Below, piece by piece: positions 1-5,971 of a stretch of 7,326 nucleotides of DNA. This DNA comes from DATDMG01 sp036518955. Its GTDB lineage: Bacteria; Actinomycetota; Actinomycetes; Actinomycetales; Kineosporiaceae. The stretch is from positions 1-7,326 of the forward strand of contig DATDMG010000389.1 of assembly GCA_036518955.1 (NCBI GenBank). The letters run 5' to 3'. Below the pieces are notes generated by a model. It was not told the origin of the DNA. It made no database searches and saw only the letters and a program-made list of their open reading frames with translations. The first letter of the stretch is position 1. Every line of letters begins with the position of its first letter. The translations under genes were made by a program, and so were the position numbers.

Positions 1-601
1 TCCAGTGCGGTGCCTGGCTCTGGGCGTCGAGGTCGTCGGCGACGCCCTGCTGGTAGCTGACGAAGTCCTGGCCGGCGGTCCCCGTCCGGCCGGTCTCCAG
101 CTCCGTGAAGCTGCCCTTGCGGTCCAGGGCCCGTGCCGGCGTGATGCGCAGGTGGAGGACGACGTCGGGCGCGGGCAGGTCGGCGAAGACGTTCTCGACG
201 AGTTCGGTGGCGATGCAGGGATGCGACCGATACCTGGCGATGATCTTGTGAGGGCTGTTATCGAGGAGGACATGGATGCCGTCGTCGAGGGCGGGACGGA
301 CGACGAGGGCGTCCTGCAGGGCGTACCAGGCGGCGAGGGCGAGCAGCCAGTAGGTGTCCCCGCACACCTGTCCGTTGGCGGGCCGGTCCCGGTACACGAC
401 CGCGTTGACGGCGTCCAGGTAGCGCCTGACCTGGGGATCATCGGGTCCGGTGACGGTGTGCTTGTTCACGAGCAGGGCGCGGCGTCCGGTGCCGGTGAGG
501 TGGCGGTGGAGCGAGGTCGCGAGCGTGGTCTTGCCCGCGCCGTCGATACCGACCAGGGTGATGAGCCGCCCGCGTTCGGGGTCGGGGTTCGTCGGGCGCA
601 T
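1..601 (-). CDS. Thymidylate kinase-like P-loop nucleotide kinase (partial, C-terminus beyond left edge)
   Basis: The first 200 residues are visible; the reading frame runs off the window. Residues 13-27 form a beta strand and Walker A loop, GIDGAGKT at 18-25, the form typical of thymidylate kinases. Around residues 111-114 a hydrophobic strand ends in Asp (LLDNS); thymidylate kinases usually have Asp-Arg-Tyr here, so the Arg is replaced by Asn. Residues 145-160 (PDVVLHLRITPARALD) match the family strand and helix before the LID region, with Arg/Lys at 161-162. The ATG at 601 is supported by GGAAGGA five bases upstream. The gene starts 26 bp after the stop of the phosphorylase-like gene and is probably the sixth gene of the operon. 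The family phosphorylates nucleoside monophosphates in the cytoplasm. The altered motif and the neighbours suggest (inference) a substrate other than dTMP, perhaps a deazaguanine nucleotide. An ordinary dTMP kinase paralogue or another P-loop kinase remains possible. Confidence 0.8.
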   Translation of the reverse strand, partial: MRPTNPDPERGRLITLVGIDGAGKTTLATSLHRHLTGTGRRALLVNKHTVTGPDDPQVRRYLDAVNAVVYRDRPANGQVCGDTYWLLALAAWYALQDALVVRPALDDGIHVLLDNSPHKIIARYRSHPCIATELVENVFADLPAPDVVLHLRITPARALDRKGSFTELETGRTGTAGQDFVSYQQGVADDLDAQSQAPHW

Positions 602-627
602 GGTGGTCCTTCCGGTTGTCGGGGTGG

Positions 628-1701
628 TCACAGCTGGCGTAGACGGGCCCGCAGGATCGCGTCGATCTGGGTCAGCAGGGCGGCGCGGCGCTGGACGACG
701 CTGGCCAGGCGCTCGTTGGACAGGTCCGCGGGGTAGGCGCGGGTGAGGTTGTTCGAGATCACGTGCAGGTAGCCGAACTCGATGCCCGCGTCCCGGGCGG
801 CCCGACCCATGTGGCCGATCTCCGGGTCGACGAAGTGCCTGCCCCGGTGGCGAGCGACCCAGTCCTGCCCTTCGAGGAGGATGGAGGGCGAGGTCACGTG
901 CGTCCCGGTGATGACCCTGCCGCCGGCGTGGTGCAGGCCGGCGAAGACGTCGGGCCAGGTGACCTCGCCGTCGACCAGTACGCTGCGGCTTCCGGTGGCC
1001 AGGTGGGTGTTCGGTTCCACGGCGGGGTCCAAGGAGCCGACCTTGCCGAGGTAGACCACCCGGCGTGCGCCGAGCTCGGCGAGCCGGGTGACGACGCGTC
1101 CGGCGACGTCGCCCCAGATGCTGTGCTGGTACCCCAGGTAGGCGACGCGCCGACCCTCGACGTCGACCTGGTGCAGCCTGTGGCCACGTCCGGGGATCCA
1201 GGTGGCGGTTGGGCACAGGTGGGTCAGGCCCCAGCCGACCACGACGAGGTCGGTGTGCTCGAAGGAGCCGCCGAGCGTCGCGACCGCCGCCTGGCAGTCC
1301 TCCGGCTCGGGCGGGACGTAGCTGACCTGGCCCCGGTACCGGCCGGTCATGGTCAGGTAGGTGGCGATGAGGAGGGCGTAGTGCAGGACGTAGTCGCGGC
1401 CGGGGAAGCATTCGATGACCAGCCGGGCGCCGTCCACCCGGGCGGTGGGGCGCTCCCAGTTGAAGAGCTTGTCGTTCTTCTCCCGGCTGGAGACGACGCT
1501 GGTCCGGTCGTAGCGGCCGAGGACGACGATGCCGGCCCAGTCCCGCTCGTCCACGAGATGGTGGACCTTGATCCGCAGGTACTCGATCAGCCGGCCGTAG
1601 CCCATGCTGTGTCGGTGCGGATCGACCGGGGACACGCCGTATCCGTCGATGTCGCTCCCCGGGAGCGCCGGCGGCAGGCGGTTGTCCAGGAGCGACGTCA
1701 T
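628..1701 (-). CDS. Nucleoside phosphorylase-superfamily protein with N-terminal extension
   Basis: This 357-residue protein has a C-terminal half resembling the PNP/UDP phosphorylase fold. Residues 152-157 (LVVVGW) are a first beta strand. Residues 215-225 (VVYLGKVGSLD) correspond to the strand and glycine-rich loop usually reading G-x-x-G-G-L. Residues 291-296 (VDPEIG) resemble the V-x-M-E segment that carries the substrate-binding glutamate, and 313-317 (HVISN) the following strand. Known family members make or break N-glycosidic bonds of nucleosides. The first roughly 145 residues are extra and I do not recognise them. The ATG at 1701 overlaps the upstream stop by ATGA and has GGAGGA just before it, so a longer in-frame extension toward 1908 is unlikely. 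Its place after queE and a TGT-like gene suggests (inference) formation or cleavage of a deazaguanine nucleoside. The substrate cannot be read from the sequence, and a non-catalytic or nucleosidase role is possible. Confidence 0.7.
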   Translation of the reverse strand: MTSLLDNRLPPALPGSDIDGYGVSPVDPHRHSMGYGRLIEYLRIKVHHLVDERDWAGIVVLGRYDRTSVVSSREKNDKLFNWERPTARVDGARLVIECFPGRDYVLHYALLIATYLTMTGRYRGQVSYVPPEPEDCQAAVATLGGSFEHTDLVVVGWGLTHLCPTATWIPGRGHRLHQVDVEGRRVAYLGYQHSIWGDVAGRVVTRLAELGARRVVYLGKVGSLDPAVEPNTHLATGSRSVLVDGEVTWPDVFAGLHHAGGRVITGTHVTSPSILLEGQDWVARHRGRHFVDPEIGHMGRAARDAGIEFGYLHVISNNLTRAYPADLSNERLASVVQRRAALLTQIDAILRARLRQL

Positions 1702-2522
1702 GTGTCCTCCGGGATCGTCAGCGGGCAGTGGGCGGCGCGCCGGACGGTGGCAATGTTCGCCCGGATCAGGGGGAATCGACGGGGGTCGATGGGGTCGAGG
1801 GCGTCGATCCTCGGTGTGTGGATCTTGGTGTAGGGGCCGTCCGGGAGCATGGGGACGCCCATCGCGCCGAGGATGACCGGTGCGGCGCAATCCACCGAGG
1901 AGAGCCATCGGTGGCGGGTCTGCTGGGTGAGTTCCAGGTGGCCGGTGCGGCCGAGACCCAGGAGTCGGTAGGTCAGCCGGTCCTGGACCAGGCCCTGGTC
2001 GGCGAGGTAGGCCGTCGCCCGGACCCGGTTCTGGCAGAGTTCCCGACTGTCGAGGTGGCGTCGGGAGGCCGGTAGGGCGATCGCGGAGACGTAGCTGCTC
2101 GTGGCGAAGTGCTCGTAGCAGCGCAACCAGGTGGGGCCATCCGCCCCGTGGACGACCGCGCAGAGGTTGAGGTCGTCCGTCAGGTCGAGCAGGCGTCGCG
2201 CCGCGCGATCACTGGCCAGCGTGGTGGCCGGCCCGTCCTGCCGGACGTCGGGCAGGATGATCTCGTGGGCCCCGATCATGCGTGCGGCCTGGACCAGGTC
2301 GGGTGCCTCCAGCGCGCGGCCGAGGTCGAAGACGCCGTTGTCCACGACGATCCACGCCCCGCGGTCAGCCTCGGCACGGAAGAAGCTGCGGTAGGCGGGC
2401 TCGTGCAGCACGCGCTGGGCGGCGACATGGTGAACGGTGGCGGGCTCCTGGGCGACGAAGTCGCGCAGATAGGCGGTGGGGGCGATCACGGAGACGTGCA
2501 GGCTGGAGGTGTCAGCGACCAC
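1698..2522 (-). CDS. Short TGT/DpdA-like base-exchange TIM-barrel protein
   Basis: This 274-residue protein aligns by eye with the catalytic barrel of tRNA-guanine transglycosylase (TGT). VVDNGVF at 59-65 matches the DSGGFQ motif with its Asp (D61). IILPDVRQD at 88-96 matches the base-binding Asp segment (D92). AVVHGADGPTWLR at 122-134 matches the family VQG...LR segment, with His replacing the base-contacting Gln. RLLGLGRTG at 186-194 matches the YLMGVG segment. SSVDCAAP at 208-215 places D211 where TGT has its nucleophilic Asp (FDCVLPTR). The CxCxxC...H zinc site and the C-terminal part of bacterial TGT (about 375 residues) are absent. DpdA proteins of DNA-deazaguanine systems are TGT relatives. 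GTG 2522 is preferred because GGGGAG lies six bases upstream; it overlaps the queE stop by 11 bp, and its own stop overlaps the next ATG. The likely role (inference) is exchange of a 7-deazaguanine base into DNA, RNA or a nucleoside. The superfamily is well supported; the substrate is unknown. Confidence 0.75.
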   Translation of the reverse strand: MVADTSSLHVSVIAPTAYLRDFVAQEPATVHHVAAQRVLHEPAYRSFFRAEADRGAWIVVDNGVFDLGRALEAPDLVQAARMIGAHEIILPDVRQDGPATTLASDRAARRLLDLTDDLNLCAVVHGADGPTWLRCYEHFATSSYVSAIALPASRRHLDSRELCQNRVRATAYLADQGLVQDRLTYRLLGLGRTGHLELTQQTRHRWLSSVDCAAPVILGAMGVPMLPDGPYTKIHTPRIDALDPIDPRRFPLIRANIATVRRAAHCPLTIPEDT

Positions 2523-3210
2523 GGGTGTCTCCCCACAGCAGGGTGTGCAGTCGGCAGGCGAGGTTCCAGCCGCGGGCCACCGCATGGTCGGCGAGGAAGG
2601 ACAGGCCGGCGAGCACGTCGTCCCGGGTGATGCCTTCGGGCATCACCCACACCGGGCTCAGGTCGCAGTCCCGCTCGAGGGCGCACAACTCCGCCAGGTC
2701 CTGCTCGTCGGCGACCACGAATTTGAACACGGCCCGTCCGGTGTCGCGGAAATCCCGAAGAGCAGCCGGTCGGAGACGCCGCGCCCGCGGCACCCCGGAA
2801 CTCCCCAGCTTCGGTGACACGTTGTAGACGATCTCGGCAGGGAAGGCCCGGGGAGGCGGCACGGTGCCGTTCGTCTCGATCTCGACCCGGCGGCCCGACG
2901 CCGTCAGGCGGGCCAGCAGCACACCCAACGGACGGTGCTGGAGCAGCGGTTCACCCCCAGTGATGACCACGAGCTCTGCCGGTATCCCGGCGACCCAGGC
3001 GCCGACGTCCTCGGCCGGCATGACCTGGGATTCCGCGGATCGGTCGAACCGGCTCCAATCCCAGGTGTAGGGGGTGTCACACCAGGAACACGACAGATTG
3101 CACCCGGAGAGTCGGACGAACACGGCGTGCCGCCCGGTGGAAGGACCTTCACCCTGGAGGGTGGGGCCGAAGAGTTCGGCCACGCGCAGGAGATCCGTCC
3201 CGCCGCTCAC
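2512..3210 (-). CDS. queE: 7-carboxy-7-deazaguanine synthase QueE (radical SAM)
   Basis: QueE converts 6-carboxy-tetrahydropterin to 7-carboxy-7-deazaguanine using S-adenosylmethionine, a [4Fe-4S] cluster and Mg2+. The 232-residue protein is full length for the family. FGPTLQGEG at 14-22 and VFVRLSGC at 30-37 lead into the cluster motif CNLSCSWC (C37, C41, C44), followed by DT and YTW. TGGEP at 84-88 is the SAM-binding GGE motif, ETNGT at 112-116 and SPK at 132-134 follow, and the C-terminus has RLH...LLWGDTRG as in other QueE proteins. GTG 3210 overlaps the queD stop in a GTGA, giving translational coupling; a longer in-frame extension upstream would simply shadow queD. The visible Shine-Dalgarno sequence is weak (GGCGGTG). 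The gene sits third in the pathway operon, in biochemical order after folE and queD. Confidence 0.96.
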   Translation of the reverse strand: MSGGTDLLRVAELFGPTLQGEGPSTGRHAVFVRLSGCNLSCSWCDTPYTWDWSRFDRSAESQVMPAEDVGAWVAGIPAELVVITGGEPLLQHRPLGVLLARLTASGRRVEIETNGTVPPPRAFPAEIVYNVSPKLGSSGVPRARRLRPAALRDFRDTGRAVFKFVVADEQDLAELCALERDCDLSPVWVMPEGITRDDVLAGLSFLADHAVARGWNLACRLHTLLWGDTRGR

Positions 3211-3590
3211 CGCTGCACCGCCGGGTGGTACTCGGCCCACGTGCTGTCCGTCTCCTGCACCCGCACGGTGGCCAGTCGTGGCCGCAGGGCCGGCTGGAGG
3301 TTCTCGATGAACCAGGCGGCGAGGTGCGCGGCCAGGTTCTCGCTGGTGGGAGCCGCCGGCAGGACGTCGTTGAGGTGCCGGTGATCGAGGGTGGCCTGCA
3401 GGTAGGTCTTGAACGGACTGAGATCGGCGAAGTCGGTGACGAATCCGGGTGGGGACAGGTCCTCGGCTCGGAGCACGACTTCGACGCGGTAGTTGTGGCC
3501 GTGCAGCCGGGCGCACTGGTGGCCGACCGGCAGGTCGGGGAGGCTGTGGCTCGCAGAGAAGCTGAACGTCTTGCCGATGAGGTAGGTCAT
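3207..3590 (-). CDS. queD: 6-carboxy-5,6,7,8-tetrahydropterin synthase QueD
   Basis: QueD converts 7,8-dihydroneopterin triphosphate (the FolE product) to 6-carboxy-tetrahydropterin. The 127-residue protein belongs to the PTPS/QueD family and is of normal length. FSASHSL at 11-17 gives the first zinc ligand H15, and CARLHGHNY at 26-34 gives catalytic C26 and ligands H30 and H32. LDHRHLND at 68-75 is the catalytic Asp-His segment. TSEN at 82-85 and VQETDSTWAEY at 111-121 include the substrate-binding Glu (E113). The ATG at 3590 begins in the standard place for the family and has GGAGGG seven bases upstream. A GTG at 3623 that overlaps the folE stop is a less likely start. C26 and the HGH pattern favour QueD over a plain pterin synthase. 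It ends in a GTGA overlap with queE. Confidence 0.96.
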   Translation of the reverse strand: MTYLIGKTFSFSASHSLPDLPVGHQCARLHGHNYRVEVVLRAEDLSPPGFVTDFADLSPFKTYLQATLDHRHLNDVLPAAPTSENLAAHLAAWFIENLQPALRPRLATVRVQETDSTWAEYHPAVQR

Positions 3591-3615
3591 CGTGGGTCCC
3601 TCCGTCCCGTGCGGG

Positions 3616-4290
3616 TCAGGCACCGGCGGTGCGACTTCGGGCCGCCATGAGGAGGCGCTCCCACTCCTGGCGGCGGGCCGGCTGCTCGGCGATCACGCCA
3701 CGGCAGACGGTGGTCGTGGTGAGCGTCCCGGCCGCGCGCACGCCCCGCAGGCTCATGCACAGGTGCTCGGCACGCAGCTGGACGGCGACGCCCCTCGGCT
3801 CGAGCACGGACGTGAGCCAGTCCGCGATCTCGACGGTCATGCGTTCCTGCACCTGAAGCCGGCGTGCATGCAGCTCGACGACCCGGGCGAGCTTCGACAG
3901 CCCGATGATTCGCCGGCCGGGGACGTACGCGACGGTGGCGGAACCGATGAAGGGCAGCACATGGTGCTCGCACAGGCTGAAGAACGGCACCGCCTCGACG
4001 GTCACGAACTCGTCGTAACCGTCGATGACGTCGAAGCACGTTGCCGAGAACGGGGGAGTGGTGAGCATCTCGACAATGGCTTGCACCATTCTGCGGGGCG
4101 TATCCCGCCGGTGCTCGCCGTCCAGTTGAATGCCCAGGGAGGACAACAACAGTCGCGCGGCCTGCGCGGCCTCGCCCAGATCGACCCGCGGCACATCGGT
4201 CACCGGCAGGGCTCCATCCCGGGCTCCATCCCGGAGCGCGAGCGGTTCGGTCGGCGCGCGGTCTATCTCTCGAACGGATTCCACGGACAT
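3616..4290 (-). CDS. folE: GTP cyclohydrolase I (type IA), pathway-dedicated copy
   Basis: This enzyme opens GTP and recloses it to 7,8-dihydroneopterin triphosphate, the entry step for both folate and 7-deazaguanine synthesis. The 224-residue protein has DTPRRM at 63-68, FFSLCEHHVLPF at 103-114 with zinc ligands C107 and H110, IGLSKLARVVELHARRLQVQER at about 129-150 and AEHLCMSLRGV at 174-184 with the third zinc ligand C178. The ATG at 4290 has AAAGGTGG directly upstream. The frame stays open further upstream, but that part is proline/arginine-rich and His/Met-rich and overlaps the divergent control region. The first roughly 35 residues are variable and contain a duplicated RDGA. Heading an operon with queD and queE indicates a dedicated copy; the folate-pathway folE is presumably elsewhere (inference). 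The stop lies 25 bp before queD. Confidence 0.96.
   Translation of the reverse strand: MSVESVREIDRAPTEPLALRDGARDGALPVTDVPRVDLGEAAQAARLLLSSLGIQLDGEHRRDTPRRMVQAIVEMLTTPPFSATCFDVIDGYDEFVTVEAVPFFSLCEHHVLPFIGSATVAYVPGRRIIGLSKLARVVELHARRLQVQERMTVEIADWLTSVLEPRGVAVQLRAEHLCMSLRGVRAAGTLTTTTVCRGVIAEQPARRQEWERLLMAARSRTAGA
4209..4232. repeat. 12-bp perfect tandem duplication inside folE
   Basis: GGGCTCCATCCC occurs twice head to tail. On the minus strand it encodes a repeated four-residue unit (RDGA RDGA, residues 20-27) in the variable N-terminal part of GTP cyclohydrolase I. The frame is kept. It is probably a small slippage duplication in a tolerant region. Confidence 0.85.
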
Positions 4291-4400
4291 GCCACCTTTC
4301 CTGATATGGCGGCCGGCGCGGGCCTCGAACGAGGGGGGCCGCCGATCACCAGTGTTGATCGCGATTCCCGTGCAGCCCATGCCGATGTGCGCATGAGGCC

Positions 4401-4417
4401 CATGCATCGCATGCATG
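4401..4417. promoter_or_regulatory. Inverted repeat CATGCAT-CGC-ATGCATG, candidate operator
   Basis: Perfect 7-bp arms with a 3-bp spacer lie midway in the divergent region, 111 bp upstream of folE and about 82 bp upstream of the regulator. AT-containing perfect dyads are uncommon in DNA this GC-rich, which suggests a protein-binding site. The adjacent regulator is the natural candidate ligand, but nothing in the sequence proves it. Confidence 0.5.
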
Positions 4418-4436
4418 CGAGATCGCCACGAGCGCG

Positions 4437-4466
4437 GTATCAGTCCTAGACTGCGAGCGGTGATAC
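4437..4466. promoter_or_regulatory. Nested inverted repeats over back-to-back -10-like hexamers
   Basis: CAGTC-CTA-GACTG (4441-4453) lies inside outer arms GTATCA (4437-4442) and TGATAC (4461-4466). The inner dyad contains TAGACT on the plus strand and TAGGAC on the minus strand, both fitting the loose actinobacterial -10 consensus. A repressor bound here could shut both promoters at once (inference). Confidence 0.45.
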
Positions 4467-4498
4467 GGAGCCTCGGTGGGTGGGCACTCGGGGGTACC

Positions 4499-5971
4499 TT
4501 GACTACGGACCGCGTGGTGCGCCGATGCCGGTGCGGAGCCACCTTGGCGCGCGACAACCCCGGACCGTTGTGCAGCGGATGTCAGGCGCGAGCCCGCCAG
4601 TTGCGTGCCGGGCCTCCACCACCGATGCCTGCCGGCTTCTGGGAGCACGACCAGATCCGGGCGGCGCTCAGCTCCTGGCACATGGGCAAGGTGATCACCG
4701 CCTACCGCAACCATCCCCTGCACGGCGCTCCGTTGACGCAAGAGGTCGTGGCGGGCTGGACCGGGATCACCCAGGGACAGCTCAGCCGCATCGAGCGCGG
4801 GCCCCAGCCCAAGGACCTCGAACGGCTGATCCAATGGGCCCAGATCCTGCGCATCCCCGAAGAACTGCTCTGGTTCCGCTTGCCGTCTCGGTCGCCCGCG
4901 CGGACACCGTGGGCGATAGACGCGGTGCAGGCCGCTCCACCTGCACCACCGGTGCGGTCAGGGCCGGGATGTCGTCGCGCCGCGACGGCGCGAGGACAGC
5001 CGGACCCGGGGCTCGGGCAGCCGGACGCTGGGCAGGCTCACGCGGCGGCGATGCAGTCGTTCCGGGCGGCGGACCGCGTGGTCGGGGGTGGCCACCTCTA
5101 CGCGACGGTCGTCCGGTATCTTCGGGTGAACGTCGGCCCTGATCTTTTCGGCGGATCAGGCGAGGAGGACGGGTCCTTCGCCTTTGCCGCGGGAGCTGCG
5201 CTGACCGAGATGGCCGGATGGATGGCCCACGACGCCGGTGAGGACCAGCTCGCCTGGCAGCACTTCACCCGGTCCAGAGACCTCGCCACCGTTGGCGGAG
5301 ACCGGCAGCTCCTGGCCCACGTCTACGCCAGCATGAGCCACCTGGCAGCCCACCGCGGCCGCCCTCTGGACGCCGTCCACCTCGCCGTCCAGGGCCACCA
5401 GGCCTTGGCCGCGGGACCGTGCCATCCGCAGCTGGAATCGCGGTTGCTCGCGATGCAGGCCCGCGGCCGGGCCGGCCTCGGCGAGTCCCAGCACAGCGCC
5501 CGCCTGCTGATCCAGTCTGAGGACCTGCTCACCACGGCTGACGACGAGCCGGCCTCGCCGTGGGTCAGCCCCTTCGACCCTGGCGCGCTGGCCAATGAGG
5601 CCGCCAAGTGCCTGTGGCGGCTGAGGGACATCCATCAAGCGGAAGCGCAGGCGCGTCGCATCCTCCACTTGCGTGCCGGCGACCGGGCCCGAAGCCGGGC
5701 ATTCGGGCAGATCCTCCTGGTGCAGGCGCTCATTGCCCAGCAGGAACTCGAGGAGGCGTGCACGCTGACGTCCGATGTGGTCGACTCGACCCGGAACCTG
5801 AGTTCTCACCTGGTGGTCGAGCAGTTGGACGACGTGCGGGAGGCGCTGACCCCGTACCGGTCCCGAAGCCGGGCAGCGGGCCAACTCCTCCCGGTCCTGG
5901 AACGCGAACTAGCCCGACGATTCGATCTTCGCCGCGCACCCGATCGGCGCCTACCCGGAGACGAGGCATGA
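4499..5971 (+). CDS. Zinc-ribbon / XRE helix-turn-helix / TPR-like transcriptional regulator
   Basis: The protein is about 490 residues from this start. Residues 10-28 hold CRC...CSGC, a likely zinc ribbon (C10, C12, C25, C28). Residues about 60-115 form an XRE-type helix-turn-helix; the recognition part reads LTQEVVAGWTGITQGQLSRIERG. After a Pro/Ala/Gly-rich linker (about 137-180), residues about 184-210 (FRAADRVVGGGHLYATVVRYL) begin a long helical region with repeated Ala/Leu-rich helix pairs, as in TPR-type sensor domains of streptomycete regulators. It is divergent from the folE operon, so control of that operon is plausible (inference). The stop overlaps the next ATG as ATGA. The start is uncertain: TTG 4499 follows GGGGG by four bases and sits just before the zinc ribbon; GTG 4514, GTG 4460 and ATG 4415 are in frame, but ATG 4415 lies within the candidate operator. 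Confidence 0.88.
   Translation: MTTDRVVRRCRCGATLARDNPGPLCSGCQARARQLRAGPPPPMPAGFWEHDQIRAALSSWHMGKVITAYRNHPLHGAPLTQEVVAGWTGITQGQLSRIERGPQPKDLERLIQWAQILRIPEELLWFRLPSRSPARTPWAIDAVQAAPPAPPVRSGPGCRRAATARGQPDPGLGQPDAGQAHAAAMQSFRAADRVVGGGHLYATVVRYLRVNVGPDLFGGSGEEDGSFAFAAGAALTEMAGWMAHDAGEDQLAWQHFTRSRDLATVGGDRQLLAHVYASMSHLAAHRGRPLDAVHLAVQGHQALAAGPCHPQLESRLLAMQARGRAGLGESQHSARLLIQSEDLLTTADDEPASPWVSPFDPGALANEAAKCLWRLRDIHQAEAQARRILHLRAGDRARSRAFGQILLVQALIAQQELEEACTLTSDVVDSTRNLSSHLVVEQLDDVREALTPYRSRSRAAGQLLPVLERELARRFDLRRAPDRRLPGDEA

Larger units (their letters stand above)
4291..4498. promoter_or_regulatory. Divergent control region between the folE operon and the regulator gene
   Basis: These 208 bases separate the minus-strand folE start from the plus-strand regulator start. 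No other gene is supported here. The stretch holds several inverted repeats: CCTCG-AA-CGAGG at 4323-4334 in the folE leader, CATGCAT-CGC-ATGCATG at 4401-4417, and CAGTC-CTA-GACTG at 4441-4453, flanked by GTATCA (4437-4442) and TGATAC (4461-4466). TAGACT at 4447-4452 is a good actinobacterial -10-like hexamer for the plus strand, and TAGGAC (minus strand, 4448-4443) is one for the other direction. No convincing -35 boxes were seen. Promoters for both units probably lie here; exact positions are inference. Confidence 0.6.

Noticed and set aside
5..736. Plus-strand open frame of 243 codons at the left edge
   Set aside because: It is antisense to the kinase gene, whose Walker A motif and ribosome binding site are convincing.
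763..1833. Long plus-strand open frame (356 codons) opposite the phosphorylase-like gene
   Set aside because: It is an antisense shadow caused by high GC content: Asp/Gly/Val-rich, without motifs, and covering a minus-strand gene with clear family motifs and ribosome site.
1702..1908. N-terminal extension of the phosphorylase-like protein
   Set aside because: It lies out of frame over the end of the TGT-like gene, is Pro/Arg/His-rich, and the ATGA junction with GGAGGA at 1701 is a much better start.
3592..4449. Plus-strand open frame of 285 codons opposite folE
   Set aside because: Composition is that of an antisense shadow and it covers the well-supported GTP cyclohydrolase I gene.
4291..4557. 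N-terminal extension of folE by up to 89 residues, including a His/Met-rich stretch
   Set aside because: The extra part is not like GTP cyclohydrolase, runs through the divergent control region and the regulator start, and ATG 4290 has its own ribosome site.
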